A DNA stretch of 64,000 nt from Acanthosepion pharaonis (Eukaryota > Mollusca > Cephalopoda > Sepiida > Sepiidae): NCBI GenBank assembly GCA_903632075.3, contig CAHIKZ030004732.1, positions 2,425,001-2,489,000 on the forward strand. Direction: 5' to 3'. A model generated the notes under the pieces. It saw only the letters and a program-made list of their open reading frames with translations, was not told where the DNA came from and searched no databases. How positions within the stretch are numbered: the first letter of the stretch is position 1; every line of letters starts with the position of its first letter. Shown one piece after another: positions 34,255 to 45,854 of the stretch. Both the position numbers and the translations under genes were made by a program.

Positions 34255-36590
34255 TGTAATATTGTCTGGGAAAAGTGTTAAACAAAAAATACATTGATGC
34301 ACATTTCGTTTTCTTAAGTAGAATTGATTTACTGAAAAATTTAAAAGCATTCAGGTTTTTACTTTTGTGTGTTTATAGAGGGATGTAGCAAGTGTTTATT
34401 AAGTGATAAGAGCTTTTTATTGGCGTTTAAAGAATAATTTATTATCGCATATCAAAGTGGTTTCTTTTTCCTCCATACTTTTGTAAAGTCAACGAACACT
34501 CATTGCCACGTTTGTAATGTCAACGAATACTCGTTGTCACTTTCGTAATGCTCGTAGCAGAAGCTATGTAATCGCAGATACAACTATAGTAAGGCCGTTG
34601 AACAATACTGGTATCAGACGCCTTCGAATAACACTCGCACTGATCGTACTTGCTGGATAATACTCGCTCGAAAAGTAACCACCGAATAGTAATCTGTGTA
34701 ATGATCAGTATAGAGAAATAGTATAATGAATACTATAGAGAATAGCGATCCGTGTAGTAATAGAGGATAGTGTAGAAATACAGATCTGTATAATAATAGA
34801 AGATAGAATAGAAATGGTGATCAATGAGACGCCAAGCTAATTCACATATATACATTTCCTTTGCTATCACTTGGTCTACTTATTAGAAATGAAATCACCT
34901 GTGTTTGCTCACTGGTGATCTGTGTTCAAACTCCAGTGTCGGCAGGACATTTTATTCTTCTATAACACATACCAAAACTCGATAGCTAAAAATTAAAGAT
35001 CTGAATAGATTTTAAAGAATTTATAAGCCCAGCCATAACAGTTCTCCTACTTTTCACTTTTTTTCACTGAAATTCTAAATTTGCCACCCAAAATATTTAA
35101 AGTACTCCCAACATCTGACTTTATCTAAAAGTCTTCATGTAATTAAAGAATTTTATCCCATAATCTGATATCACTATTCATTGACATTATATCTGTTAAC
35201 AACACCTCAATGAGCAGATTATTCTTAAGAAGTCTATAAAACAGTTAAGATATTTCGTAATCTTTGTGCAGATAATCTACTCTTTGATGAATCAATGACA
35301 GGAGAAGAAAATCTTTTTATTGTGTTTTCTTCCTATCTTTTGTATTTCAATACCCAGGGAATAAACTACTTTCAGTTTCTAGTTATACAAAGTCATAAGC
35401 CTGTAAATGATAAAGTGTTCATGCTCGCAATATTATTGGTCCTGATATGACAGCTAGAATATAAACACAATTCTAGATTGGCGTCGAGATCTCATTAATT
35501 TACAGATGGCTAGATGTAACCGTAAATTCTATGCTAACAGTTTCTTTTCTTGCACTTCTAACTGCGCCTATAATGTCCTCACATGAAACGAACTGGATAA
35601 TATATAAGCACCCACCCTGGAAAGAAGAAAAATGATCCTCTTATATAGTCATGAGAATGTAGTATTCACGTTTGGAGAAAACTAGAAAAAATAACACACA
35701 CTGACTAATTGAATAAACAATGATGTTACTTATGAGGGATCTAATCTCATGTTTTTATTAGATCTGCATCCGGAAATATTACAAATGGCGACGTTCTGAA
35801 AGGATGAATAATTTGAGATCTCTTCAAACATGCAATAAGTATCACTGCCTGACTGTAAGAAACTGATTTCACCTGACAACTTGAAAGTATTTAATGCGGG
35901 GCAATAAAAAAATGTAGGACCGGTAGCATTTGCTACTTTGCTACCAGGTTAATCCTGCACTGGATTATATCAATCATAGTAAATGACTTTTAAAGTCAAG
36001 AACTTAAAGGAGGCGCCATTTTGACATATTCAAATAGGCAATATCATTTATTGTGCATTTGGAGTCTATTAAAAATGAAACCTTTATTTCTGGGGTTGAC
36101 GGTGAGAAACTGAAATTCCTGATAAGGAGGAATCACATCACAGATAAGAAAAGACAATACAGGATGTATCAAAAATACTATACAAACTTTGGTAGCTAGT
36201 TCCTGACACAGAAACAAGGTAAAATGTCCATATAAACATATGTCTAAAAGGCTATGTAGAATGTGTTCTTCGTCGTCGGTCTTCCTCGATCCATAGTTTG
36301 AGGTGCCACGGATCTTGTCCTAGCAACGCGACTATAAACAACAGTTAGATGACTCGGCTACCTTCGGTGTGGAAACACAATCTAATACAGCCGTGCAACC
36401 TCGCGTCCATTACCATACGCGCGACCGTATGTAAAAATCATATCTGCCTGCTCACCATATGAATATCCTGCCATTGTTAAACGGAACACTTCTCAGATAA
36501 CTCGCTACTACACACGTTAAACGTTGAAGACAGACTTTTAACGATCAAGTTTTCAAATAACGAATCCTCAGATAATTCATTTCGGAAGAA
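34255..36590. other. Unassigned stretch
   Basis: No coding or family signature was recognised. 34680-34830 contains degenerate repeats of TAGTAATAGAGGATAGTGTAG-like words. 36240-36500 is GC-richer and may be a mobile element, without visible ends. Confidence 0.4.
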
Positions 36591-36595
36591 ATATA

Positions 36596-36745
36596 GTCCA
36601 ATCTTTCGACTCTTTTATGTCGTCATCAGGGTAAGTAAAGACAAATGATGAATTTCATAGAACTGGTAAGTGTAGTGACGAAGGCAAAGAGTGTTGGTAT
36701 TTTTATATACATTTAAGGATGCGGGAATATAAGAACCCGCATCCG

Positions 36746-36789
<44 letters not shown>

Positions 36790-36935
36790 CACGCACACCC
36801 AGATGTGTCACACTTCGCCCACGTCACAACACTCTTTATCCGCGTCATTACACTCACCAGTTCTACGAAACTCACCATTTGTCTCCATCTACCCTGATGA
36901 TAAGTTAAGAAAGTCGTGAGCTTGGACCATATTTC
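36596..36935. mobile_element. Inverted repeat around a (TA)n core
   Basis: Left arm 36596-36735 contains TCATCAGGGTAAGTAAAGAC, GAACTGGTAAGTGTAGTGAC and CAAAGAGTGTTG. The right arm contains the complements in reverse order (CAACACTCTTTAT, CACTCACCAGTTCTACG, CTACCCTGATGATAAG). (TA)n lies at 36748-36788. Outward from each arm comes TTGGACTATATTTCTTC-like sequence, also shared. It is a foldback of two copies of one element. Confidence 0.7.
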
Positions 36936-37169
36936 TTCAGGAATTAACTTTGACCAATTTCTAAAGGAATTTTCTCTTTATCTGAGAAGGGTTGTTCGTA
37001 ATTTATAAAAGTCGATCAATAAAATTAACACAATCGACACAAAATGTCTTTTGTCTTAAAAGAACATTTGTTGCGTTGCATAAAAACACAATTTAAATTA
37101 CACCATCGCGTTGCTTACCAAGATATCAGCAGTCAATAATCCCTACATATAAGAAAATTCATAAGCACC

Positions 37170-37171
<2 letters not shown>

Positions 37172-37245
<74 letters not shown>
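37172..37245. repeat. (TA)n(TG)n tract
   Basis: TA alternation to 37227, then TG repeats to 37245, at the edge of tandem unit 1. Confidence 0.95.
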
Positions 37246-37246
<1 letters not shown>

Positions 37247-37640
37247 AAAAGTGTGTGTATATAAATATAAATAAATATATATATGTATAATTATTTATAT
37301 ATTATATGTGCGGTACTTATTAGAAAGTGCTCAATATCAGAGATAGAGCTAACATATTTGGTTGGATAGATGTGAGTTTGTGATCCTGGGTTTCACGCTT
37401 TAGCGATCGTCAGACAAACTGATTAATTTTTAAAAAAATTTGGGTTTATGTTGATTGTGTGTATTGGTGTTATTGTGGAAGTGGTGGGGGAAATTTCGTC
37501 GTTTTGTCATCGTACTAACGCAAACATCGATGTATGCAGACACATATACACAGTCATCAAAAACAAACAAATAATCAGCTTTAAATATAACAAATAACCC
37601 CCCACTTTTTAAATAGATTTTTCCTGGTCCATCAGGTAAC
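37246..37640 (-). mobile_element. Retrozyme-like tandem unit 1
   Basis: This 395-bp unit recurs almost identically (about six differences) at 37731-38124, a period of 485 bp that includes the intervening (CT)n(TA)n(TG)n. It is non-coding. It carries a hammerhead-like motif at 37375-37420. A tandem pair of about 400-bp units with a hammerhead is the arrangement described for metazoan retrozymes. Confidence 0.65.
37375..37420 (-). ncRNA. Hammerhead ribozyme motif, type I, decayed
   Basis: On the minus strand the order is AGTTTGT (stem I), CTGACGA, TCGC-TAAA-GCGT (stem II), GAAACCCAGGATC (stem III and cleavage base), ACAAACT (stem I'). Stem I is a perfect 7 bp. Stem III has a C-A mismatch where copy 2 has C-G, so activity is probably reduced or lost. 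The base pair next to the core in stem II is a U-U. Confidence 0.65.
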
Positions 37641-37641
37641 A

Positions 37642-37730
<89 letters not shown>
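37641..37730. repeat. (CT)n(TA)n(TG)n tract between tandem units
   Basis: A compound dinucleotide array linking the two 394-bp units. Confidence 0.95.
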
Positions 37731-37731
<1 letters not shown>

Positions 37732-38121
37732 AAAAGTGTGTGTATATAAATATAAATAAATATATATATGTATAATTATTTATATATTATATGTGCGGTA
37801 CTTATTAGAAAGCGCTCAATATCAGAGATAGAGCTAACATATTTGGTTGGATAGATGTGAGTTTGTGACCCTGGGTTTCACGCTTTAGCGATCGTCAGAC
37901 AAACTGATTAATTTTAAAAAAAATTTGGGTTTATGTTGATTGTGTGTATTGGTGTTATTGTGGAAGTGGTGGGGGAAACTTCGTCGTTTTGTCATCGTAC
38001 TAACGCAAACATCGATGTATGCAGACACATATACACAGTCATCAAAAACAAACAAATAACCAGCTTTAAATATAACAAATAACCCCCCACTTTTTAAATA
38101 GATTTTTCCTGGTCCATCAGG

Positions 38122-38124
<3 letters not shown>
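37731..38124 (-). mobile_element. Retrozyme-like tandem unit 2
   Basis: This second unit of the tandem pair has the same ends: GAAAAGTGTGTGTATATAAA at its left and CCTGGTCCATCAGGTAA at its right. It is flanked by dinucleotide tracts on both sides and contains the better-preserved hammerhead. Confidence 0.65.
37860..37905 (-). ncRNA. Hammerhead ribozyme motif, type I, best copy
   Basis: On the minus strand it has AGTTTGT, CTGACGA, TCGCTAAAGCGT, GAAACCCAGGGTC, ACAAACT. The invariant CUGANGA and GAAA boxes are present. Stem I is 7 bp (AGTTTGT/ACAAACT). Stem III is A-U, C-G, C-G with a CAG loop, and the cleavage site is GUC. Stem II has three G-C/C-G pairs under a UAAA loop but a U-U pair at 10.1/11.1, where G-C is usual. 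Hammerheads self-cleave RNA and process multimeric transcripts of small retroelements. Confidence 0.75.

Positions 38125-38125
<1 letters not shown>

Positions 38126-38211
<86 letters not shown>
38126..38211. repeat. (CT)n(TA)n tract
   Basis: A compound dinucleotide array between tandem unit 2 and the MITE at 38211. Confidence 0.95.
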
Positions 38212-38212
<1 letters not shown>

Positions 38213-38396
38213 CATTAAATAATATAGACAAGTGTTGTCTATTTATTTTATGTAAATTCTTTTCATAACGTCTGATAAGCTTAATAACATTATCATTAAA
38301 CGAAGAAGAAAAGTTTTTAACAATTTAAATTGCATATTGTTATGAAAAGAATTTACATAAAATAGAAAACACTTGTCTATATCATTTAATGAAACA
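38211..38396. mobile_element. MITE with about 57-bp TIRs
   Basis: The left TTTCATTAAATAATATAGAC is the near-perfect inverse of the right GTCTATATCATTTAATGAAA. The arms 38211-38270 and 38338-38396 pair almost throughout, leaving a loop of about 67 bp. It is non-coding. Confidence 0.8.
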
Positions 38397-38441
38397 TGTA
38401 TGAATGAAAAAATGCTGCATAAATACACACAATATATATAT

Positions 38442-38533
38442 ATATCAGCCGATCATACCACCTTGGTTTCAACCTTTCGGTATCTTCTGGCGATCCGGGC
38501 TAAATAATTTCCAAACGCTGTATTATTTAAAAA

Positions 38534-38564
<31 letters not shown>

Positions 38565-39112
38565 CGCATAACGCAGTAGCATAGTAGAAGGGGAGGAGAA
38601 AAGCAAAGATATTGATATTGTATCGAAGGGGGTTTATATGAAATGTTTATGTTTTCATCATAGTTCAAACGAACTCAAAAGGAATTTTTTTTATGATAAG
38701 TATCCTGTCATTATTTCTGAGCTTTAGTTCTTCTAAGGATCGCTACGCAATGAAATAACACATGTGAGTGTATTTCTTGGGTCCGTGAGATTAAAAATAT
38801 TTATAAATATGTCTAAAAATTTTTTATCCAAATGAGAAAAACCTGAATAAAAGATCAGAAATAATGAAACGATGCTTACACACAAAAATGCTTTTTAAGT
38901 TCGTTTGAACCAGGATGAAAACATTTACATTTCACCCCCCCACCTTTATACAATTTCAATGCCCTTGCTTTTCTTCTCCCCTTCTATTACACTTCGCGTT
39001 GTGAGTTTATTTATCTATTTTTAAATAATAATGCGCTCGGAAATTATTTACCCCGGATCGCCTGAAGTACCAAAAGTTTGAAACCAAGGTAGTGTGATCG
39101 GTTGATCTAATT
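38442..39112. mobile_element. Long-TIR foldback element
   Basis: The left arm, 38442-38690, starts ATCAGCCGATCATACCACCT. The reverse complement of the right end starts ATCAACCGATCACACTACCT. Arms of about 220-250 bp remain alignable, including GGCGATCCGGG and CATTTACATTTCA-type blocks, around a centre of about 200 bp. There is no transposase. An A/T simple repeat, (AATA)n, lies in the left arm. Confidence 0.75.
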
Positions 39113-39222
39113 TTTTCAAATTTAAAACCTCTGCAGGTTAAATTTTTATTTTATTTTATTTTCGTTATACCTGTTTTGAGCACTTTTTTACTACACCGAC
39201 TTCCTCGTTTAACTCAACACTG

Positions 39223-39226
<4 letters not shown>

Positions 39227-39275
<49 letters not shown>
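39227..39275. repeat. (TA)n microsatellite
   Basis: About 48 bp of TA alternation. Confidence 0.95.
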
Positions 39276-39277
<2 letters not shown>

Positions 39278-39526
39278 CGACTTTTCACTATTTTAACAAT
39301 GTTAACAATGTTTTCACTATTTTAAAAATGTGTTGTTGTTATATTCCGTGCTAATAGGAATATATGCTTGAAAAACAATTTCGATAAAATAAGTAACGGT
39401 TTATTGTAAAAACCAGTACAATAAGAACAAAGGTAACAGTTATGCACAAGATCATTGCAAGTCATTCCAGTAGTGAGTATTACTATAAAAAGGTCGGTAG
39501 TTCTCGCGTAAGTCTGAGTCGTACTC

Positions 39527-40378
39527 AACAGATCCCAGCTAGTATATCTACTAACCACCCCACATGGTCAAATCTGGCAGAAGGCCGAATTTAATGTGAG
39601 GTATCCGAGCCCATAGGCTCAGCCAAAAATTCCTCATAGACCTCGTATAAAATGGGGTCTGATAGCTGTTTCCCGAAACAAGACTCTGCTCTTCGACATA
39701 GCCTCGTCTGGGGATCCTCTCTGCCCGGAGGCAGAGAGTTTGACCAGCACAGCTGGTGATGAATCTCCAACTCTAACAGATCCCATCTAGTCAATATTTA
39801 CTAGCCCCCTCCACATACACGTGGGTAGATGTGGCACAATGCCGAGTTTAACGTGGGTCATCCGAGTGCCAAAAATTCTGTCGACCTCCCCGGACGAGAC
39901 TCTGCCCGAAGGCATAGCCTCGTCCGGGTTCCTCTCTGCCCGAAGACAGAGAATTCGACAGCACAGCTAGAACAGATTCCAGCTAGTGTATTTACTAACC
40001 TCACCACGCAATCAGATGTGGCACAAGGCCGAGTTTAATATGGGGCATCCGAGCCTGTAGGCTCAGCCAAAAATTACCGCAAACCATGTATAAAACGGTG
40101 TCGGTAGCTGTTTTCCGAGACAGGATTCTGCCCTTCGGCATAGCCTCCTCTGCGGATCCTCTCTGCCCGGAGGCAGAGATTTTGACCAGCACAGCTGGTG
40201 ACGAATCTTCAACTCTAACAGATCCCAGCTAGTCAATATTTACTATACCCACCCACGAGGGTAGATCTGGCACGAATCCGAGTTTAAGGTGTGTCATCCG
40301 AGCCCATAGACTCGGCCAAAAATTCCCCGTAGAACCATCATAAACGGGTTCGGGTCTGTCTACCTCCCCAGACGAGAC
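39527..40378. repeat. Hairpin-rich tandem repeat, four units
   Basis: Units begin with AACAGATCCCAGCTAGT-like sequence at 39527, 39775, 39971 and 40217, giving lengths of about 248, 196, 246 and at least 160 bp. Each contains self-complementary blocks: GAGCCCATAGGCTC, CTCTCTGCCCGGAGGCAGAG, CCAGCACAGCTGG and an arm pair GACGAG..CTCGTC. The array is GC-rich in an AT-rich setting and ends abruptly at ACGAGACTATTA. It is not coding. Confidence 0.85.
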
Positions 40379-40379
40379 T

Positions 40380-41570
40380 ATTAAATTAGAATTAGTGAAT
40401 TTTAAAAGAATATAAGTTCATATACTGAATAATTTGGAAAATGAAAAACTAATAAACAATATGTGTGAATATAGATAAAAAAAGAAACAACAAAATTAGT
40501 TAATAAACATGAAAAACAATACAAATAGGGATAAAGTTGAAAAAAAAGAAAGAAATGAAAGCAAGCATCATTAAGGAAGTGTCAAAAACAGCAAAATCAA
40601 ATGGAAAGAAAGACAAAAAATGGACAAAATACGATGTGATAGAAAGAAGGAAAACATTATTAGAATCGTAGAAAAGTAATTAAAGAAACAAAAATTAATA
40701 ACTTGAATTTAAGAACAGCTAAATGAAATAATATACTCTGCTATAGTAGTTTTAGAATCAATGTAAAAATTGAAGAAAATAAAAGAAATAGAAATAAATA
40801 TAGAAAAATGAGGAACAAAGAATGGAATTGAAGTTCTGCGGACAGAACTTTCGATATTAGATAAAATATAGAAAGGAATCAAAAGAGTTTGTTAAAAATG
40901 AAACGTATACATAAAAGAAAATGACTTACTAATTATAAAAGGTGTCATAAAATAGTACATCCGCCTAAAAGCAGATAGAATAAGGAAATATGAAGAAACT
41001 TTCAAAACTTATAGGGAAAATCCTAATTGGAAATAAAGAAACCAATAAGTCTCCGTGAAAAAAAACAAAAACAAAAAAAAACACCATCAAATAAAGAAGA
41101 AAACTCTGGAATAAAATGTGTAGAGATGAAAAGAAATGAAACGCAGAATGGGTTAGGAATATCGATCAGAAGAAGATAAAGATTGATGAACAATGATGGA
41201 ACAACGAAGACATTGAAAAATTATAGATCCTAACAAAAAAACAAAAACAAAAAAAAAACAACGTAAAAACAAACAAAAAAATCATGGTAATTCCGAGGAA
41301 TAAATAAGGTACCTAATTCCGAGGAATAAATAAGGTACCTAACTTTAAATGTGTTTCCATTAGCAGATCAGGTTTTTTATGCTATCAATAACCCAGTAGA
41401 AAACACAGATTGGTTATTCAAAGGTATTATATATTGAATCCTCAAAATTGATGACATTGCCAAATCTCAATATACGAAACATTCATATCTATTTTAAGTG
41501 AAGGGATGAAAGCTAATAATACATGTCCGAAAAGCAAAAAGCATGTTCCTATAGTTGCAAAGATCAGATT
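40380..41570. other. Unassigned A-rich stretch
   Basis: The plus strand is strongly purine/A-biased from 40380 to 41300. A short tandem repeat (GGTACCTAATTCCGAGGAAT-type, about 31 bp, two copies) lies at 41290-41342. No gene was seen. Confidence 0.5.
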
Positions 41571-41574
41571 TTTT

Positions 41575-41720
41575 ATTATTATTTCACCCGAAGCAAGGCG
41601 GAAATGCCACTAGTACGCATTGTGGGTTACAGAGAATAGGGAGGATTGAGGAAATGACAACAGATGAACGGGTTTCAAGATAGAAGATGGCGGTTGACAT
41701 CACATTTATATTTTTTAAAA
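41575..41720 (-). mobile_element. Short LINE 3' end
   Basis: CACCCGAAGCAAGGCGGAAA near 41586 and AAGATGGCGGTTGACATCAC near 41683 are the terminal landmarks of the Jockey-like family. It is severely 5'-truncated. Confidence 0.65.
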
Positions 41721-41929
41721 GTGTAGTATCTGTTGCAGCAGCCGACATCTCGACAAGTTCATCACATTTTTTACAGCTCGAGTTTTTGTAACGTGGTTTA
41801 CATTTACAAAAGACTTGTGAGAATTTCCATTAAGTTTATTTTTATTTTGTCTATTCTGCCTTTTTTAGTTTCACTAAAACATTTTGTTTCTATAAATTGT
41901 TTGATTGTTTATTTTTTGCAACTCCCATC

Positions 41930-42300
41930 CAACTTTTATTTTCTTTTACGTTGCTTAATGTTTAATGTTTTACTCCGGCCTTCTTTATTTAAGTAATAAC
42001 CTTATTTTTTATTTTGCATTGTTTAATTTTTTTGTTTTACTTTGGCCACCCTTATTTAAGCAAAAACTTTATATTTTTATCCCCTTCCTAGCAATTTTTT
42101 CTTTTCTTTTGCATTAGTTAATTTTTTGTTTTACGTCAGTCATCTTTATTTAAGCAAAACTTTCTTTGTTTTTTTTCTTTTTCCCCTTCCTGGCATTAAG
42201 TCACATTTTTCTTAACTTTTCGTTTGTATTTTATTTTAACTTGTTAAATAGTCCATTTCATTTTTGTAAGCAAAACATTTTTAGTTTTTACATTTATTTT
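41930..42300 (+). repeat. Degenerate monomer repeats upstream of Tx1-like ORF1
   Basis: Three to four units of about 65-100 bp recur. Each has TGCATT-GTTAATTTTTTGTTTTAC, then TTTATTTAAGCAAAA, then CCCCTTCCT-GC (about 41941-42004, 42005-42094, 42095-42197, with a weaker fourth). They end about 50 bp before LINE coding sequence on the same strand, so they may be 5' UTR monomers. Confidence 0.6.
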
Positions 42301-42339
42301 TGTTTAATGCACAAGTTTGTAATTTGTCTACTTCTCTCG

Positions 42340-43860
42340 CTAATGTGACTGGTTCAGTAAAATATATTCTGTTTGGCGTAGTGGGGCCCCGAAAATTCTC
42401 TCCTGCCACCGGACGAACAGGTGGACTATGCTCCTCTCACCAAAACAGCTTGGACTGCAAAAGATGCAGGATACTATGCCCAACAAAAAAAATACGAACA
42501 ATATTTACAGGGTGGGGGTAAGATTTTAACTATTTCCGAGGCTTTAGGACCTTCTCCCTGTGACAACCGACGTAAAAATACGCAAATTAGTTGGGATCAG
42601 GAGGCTCTGAAATCGGGCCCAAAATGCTGGCCAAGCAGTCTAATGCCATGTCGGACATCCTGCTGGTAACAGAAGAGGTCAAGCAGCTGACTGGTAGTTT
42701 ACTAATATCTAAATCTCTCCGACTTCAGACGAAGTATATAGGCACCCAAAGGACGAGGGAGACTGTGCACGGGGTGCCGACCGATATTACTGAGGACCAG
42801 CTGGGCGTCTATTTTTCAAATTTAGGGCTATAGAAGCTCGAAAAGCTGTGTTTAGCGGGGGGCCCCGATTTTGATCCACCCCTCTATATATATGGCACTA
42901 AAATTAACGTTCACTACCTACAGGATTTTTGTAGACGGACCGAATATGTCCGATGTGGGCGCTGAGAGCCTGGGACAGGCCGTCGTATTTGTCACCCGTA
43001 GATTTCTGGGCAATGTGTGTTTAAAAGGTATCTCTGAAAAATGTCTGTCAAGCTGGCATGCGAGGGGTTTGAAGGATCGGGGTAAAAGCTGTCAGCCTGT
43101 TTCGTGATCTCTTGATTGAGTGGGGAGATGTGGACGTGGGCACATGGGTAGCCGTCTACCAGTCTAGATTTACTAGATTTCTCCACGTTCCGCTGGTTAG
43201 CCTATACGGACCACAGACTTGTTTGTGCTCGCGTGGCATTAGACTCTATGCCTCGAGTGGCTGGACACTGGAAGTTCAACTCTTCCTTGCTGCACAGGCG
43301 GAACTTCCCATAATCGTTGACTAGTTTTGTGCAGCGTGTGTTAGTGGGGGGGGGGCGAATATTAGGAATAGGTGGTGGGAAAGGCTTAAGGATAAGATTA
43401 GGTTTTTCACCATCGACTATAGACAACGAGTCGCTCGAGATAAAAGCTAAGGAGAAGGCACTCAAGGATAGTCTGTCCTGGGTGGAGGATGGGAAGGATT
43501 CCCTAGAGATAGGTCTAGCTAGGCAAGTTCTGAAGTGAGCGGCTAGCGACCGCTACTAGGGTCAGGTAGTTAGTAATACGTTAAGCAAGATGTCTAACGA
43601 AGCTAAGAGCATAGGCGCAGACTTGCGCCGGGAGGAAATTCTTCGAGATTCGAGTCGCTACGTTCGTGAGGTCGACACCCTGGATAGACGCCGCCAACTG
43701 TCGACCAAAGACATCTGCGAGGCGTTTCAGCTGCATTTCTAGAACCGTTTTACCAAGAAGCTTGATCTATTTGGCCGACTTTCCTCGACTGAAGCGGCTC
43801 GCTGTGGGCGTGAGATCCTATCGACAAAATACAGCAGCACTCCCAGTTTTTTTTTCAATG
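42340..43860 (+). mobile_element. Tx1/L1-like LINE, internal remnant
   Basis: Part 1 (42400-42840) resembles ORF1: DEQVDYAPLTKTAWTAKDAG, then RETVHGVPTDITEDQLGVYF, an RRM-like beginning seen in Tx1-type ORF1. Part 2 (43180-43840) resembles the end of the endonuclease and the linker to RT: TDHRLVCARVALDSMPRVAG, then HWKFNSSLL, then REEILRDSSRYVREVDTLD. About 300 bp between them is shortened, and frames shift repeatedly (for example at a G run near 43345). RT itself is absent. GC content is clearly above background, which suggests a younger or differently composed element. The clade is assigned by remembered motif style. Confidence 0.6.
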
Positions 43861-43934
43861 GGATGGACGGGTTTGACAATCATTTTGTATTTTATTTTCG
43901 TTATTTGGTTCATCCCCTCTCCCTTCATTTCATG

Positions 43935-43937
<3 letters not shown>

Positions 43938-43987
<50 letters not shown>
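43938..43987. repeat. (TA)n adjoining a LINE 3' end
   Basis: TA alternation directly abuts the LINE terminus GCTTGGGGTGAAACGCTTA (minus strand). Confidence 0.95.
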
Positions 43988-43989
<2 letters not shown>

Positions 43990-44960
43990 CGTTTCACCCC
44001 AAGCAAGGCGGGAAGCCACTAGGACGCAAGGGATTACAGACGATTTGGAGCAAGATCAGATAGGAGTGATAAGGGGAAAGGATGAGGAGAAGGGTAGAGG
44101 ATAGATCAAGGCAACTGGAGATGTCGATTGACATTACATTTGAATATTTGGAGATTATAGCTCTCAGGGAAACTGGAATAGGGAAGGGAGTTCCACAGGC
44201 GAGAGGTGCGAGGCATGAAGCTATTGGAGTAGAAGAGACGGCTACATTTAGCAGTTTCGACAGTGAAAGGGTGAGAGCGGGATTACCATGAAAGTATTTG
44301 TAAAAAAAGACAGAGAGAGGCGACGCCACGTCTGTGAGAGAGCGACTGTAGACGAGATGCCAGAACAGGGCCAATTATATTGCATATCCGCCTCTGGAGC
44401 TTATCAAGAACCCAAGGCAAACGGAAGGGGCTCCAGACCATATATGGCAGCAATACTCCATGCAAGGGCAAATTGTTGATTTGTAGATCTGAAGGATCGA
44501 TTCCGGGGAGAAAAATTTCCTGACGCGGCACAGGGAGCCAACTTTCCTTGCGGTGGACGAAGCAATTGACTCAATGTATTTGTTCCATCTCAGGTCAGCA
44601 GACAAGGTGAGACCGAGCAGCCGCAGAGAGGTGCTCTCAAGAAGTTGAGCATCAGACATCCTAATGGGGAGGTGGGGGAGGATCTCTGTGGGGATTAATA
44701 GAGGGCAGTTTTGTTTTTGAGGCATTAAAGTTGACCAGCCAATTCCTGCCCCAGTTCACAACCGATTGGAGGTCCTTTTCGAGACGCACGGCCAGGTTAG
44801 TTTTGTTAGCGACACTAGATTTATTTTTGAGGCAGGAGTAAATTGTAGTGTCATCCGCATAGATGCCAACTTGGGAATTTATGGCGTCAGGAAGGTCATT
44901 TATATATATTTTTGTAAGAAATATAAAGAAAAAAGTAACAAAAAAGACATTTGTATATAT
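43985..44960 (-). mobile_element. Jockey/CR1-like LINE, 5'-truncated in RT
   Basis: The minus-strand copy, close to that at 4178, starts inside the RT palm: IYINDLPDAINSQVGIYADD then TTIYSCLKNKSSVANKTNLA (44661-44969). LPIRMSDAQLLES, LGLTLSADLRWNKYIESIAS and ICPCMEYCCHIWSGAPS (44375-44725) follow, then CGTPFPIPVSL-type sequence to 43994. YADD is intact, but the preceding PQGS block is missing. Three frames are needed, so it is a pseudogene. Between 44400 and 44290 the segment with the LFLQILSW frame is shortened relative to the 4-kb copy. Confidence 0.85.
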
Positions 44961-45850
44961 TAGAAACATTTTTATGTCTTGGTTGTTTTTTTTAATAGTA
45001 CCTCCCCGCCGCTTTGAGCATGCGGTATTGTGGTGTATGTCGAATGAATGAAGATTAAATTGTAATGAATGAATGGTCGTGAATAAGATTAGCTAGGTTT
45101 AGGATAGTCAGTGCCTTGTGCCACAATCGTATTATTTAAGTAATAAATAAGATGACAAGGATCAGAGTGTAGTACCTATTCTAGCAGTCAATTGCCAAAC
45201 CATAGCCCCAGTCATCAGCAGTAATTCTAACTAGTCAGTCAGCCTGCCATCATCTCCAGCTTACCATGGGGTCACAGCTCCAGCAATCTCCAGTAGGCCT
45301 CCAGCTACCGCCATTCTTACCATGCATTAAACTGTCCTTTTCAGGATAAAGCTCTTCAGCGACCACAAAACCGTGTTTCTCATGACAACGCACCTCTCAT
45401 CCTCTACATGAACATACATGAGATGTCTTTTGCCGAGTGCACTCTAATCTTATTTGTATTGATATATTTTCTTTGACAAAAATAAACTTGGCAAAATATT
45501 TTTTTTTACTCAAATCTTAATTTTCTTTGTTGTTGTCCCCCGTCATTCAATATCTGTTTGCAGGTCAATATACCGCCCACAACATGTCTATCAACCTCGG
45601 GTAGCTGCACGTAGAAAACTAATGCAACTGTAACTAACATATAAGACCACAACCAAAGGGTTTGACAGATACTTAAAAGTAATAAACGGTTAAATATTAA
45701 AGCTTGTTTACCATCAAGAATCAAATATAAAGTTAGATTCAATAATTAAAGAATGGCCAAAATTTCAATAAAAAAAAAATCTACAAATAAACAATTAACA
45801 TAAAATAGAAAGGTGGTAAAAATCCAAAAAGGAGACAAAAAATTCAGAGC
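44960..45850. other. Unassigned stretch
   Basis: 45170-45430 is GC-richer and C-rich on the plus strand. No family was recognised. Confidence 0.4.
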
Positions 45851-45854
45851 CAAC

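Noticed and set aside
39591..40192. Coding sequence in the GC-rich tandem array
   Set aside because: The short frames follow repeat periodicity and hairpins and differ between units by frame-breaking indels.
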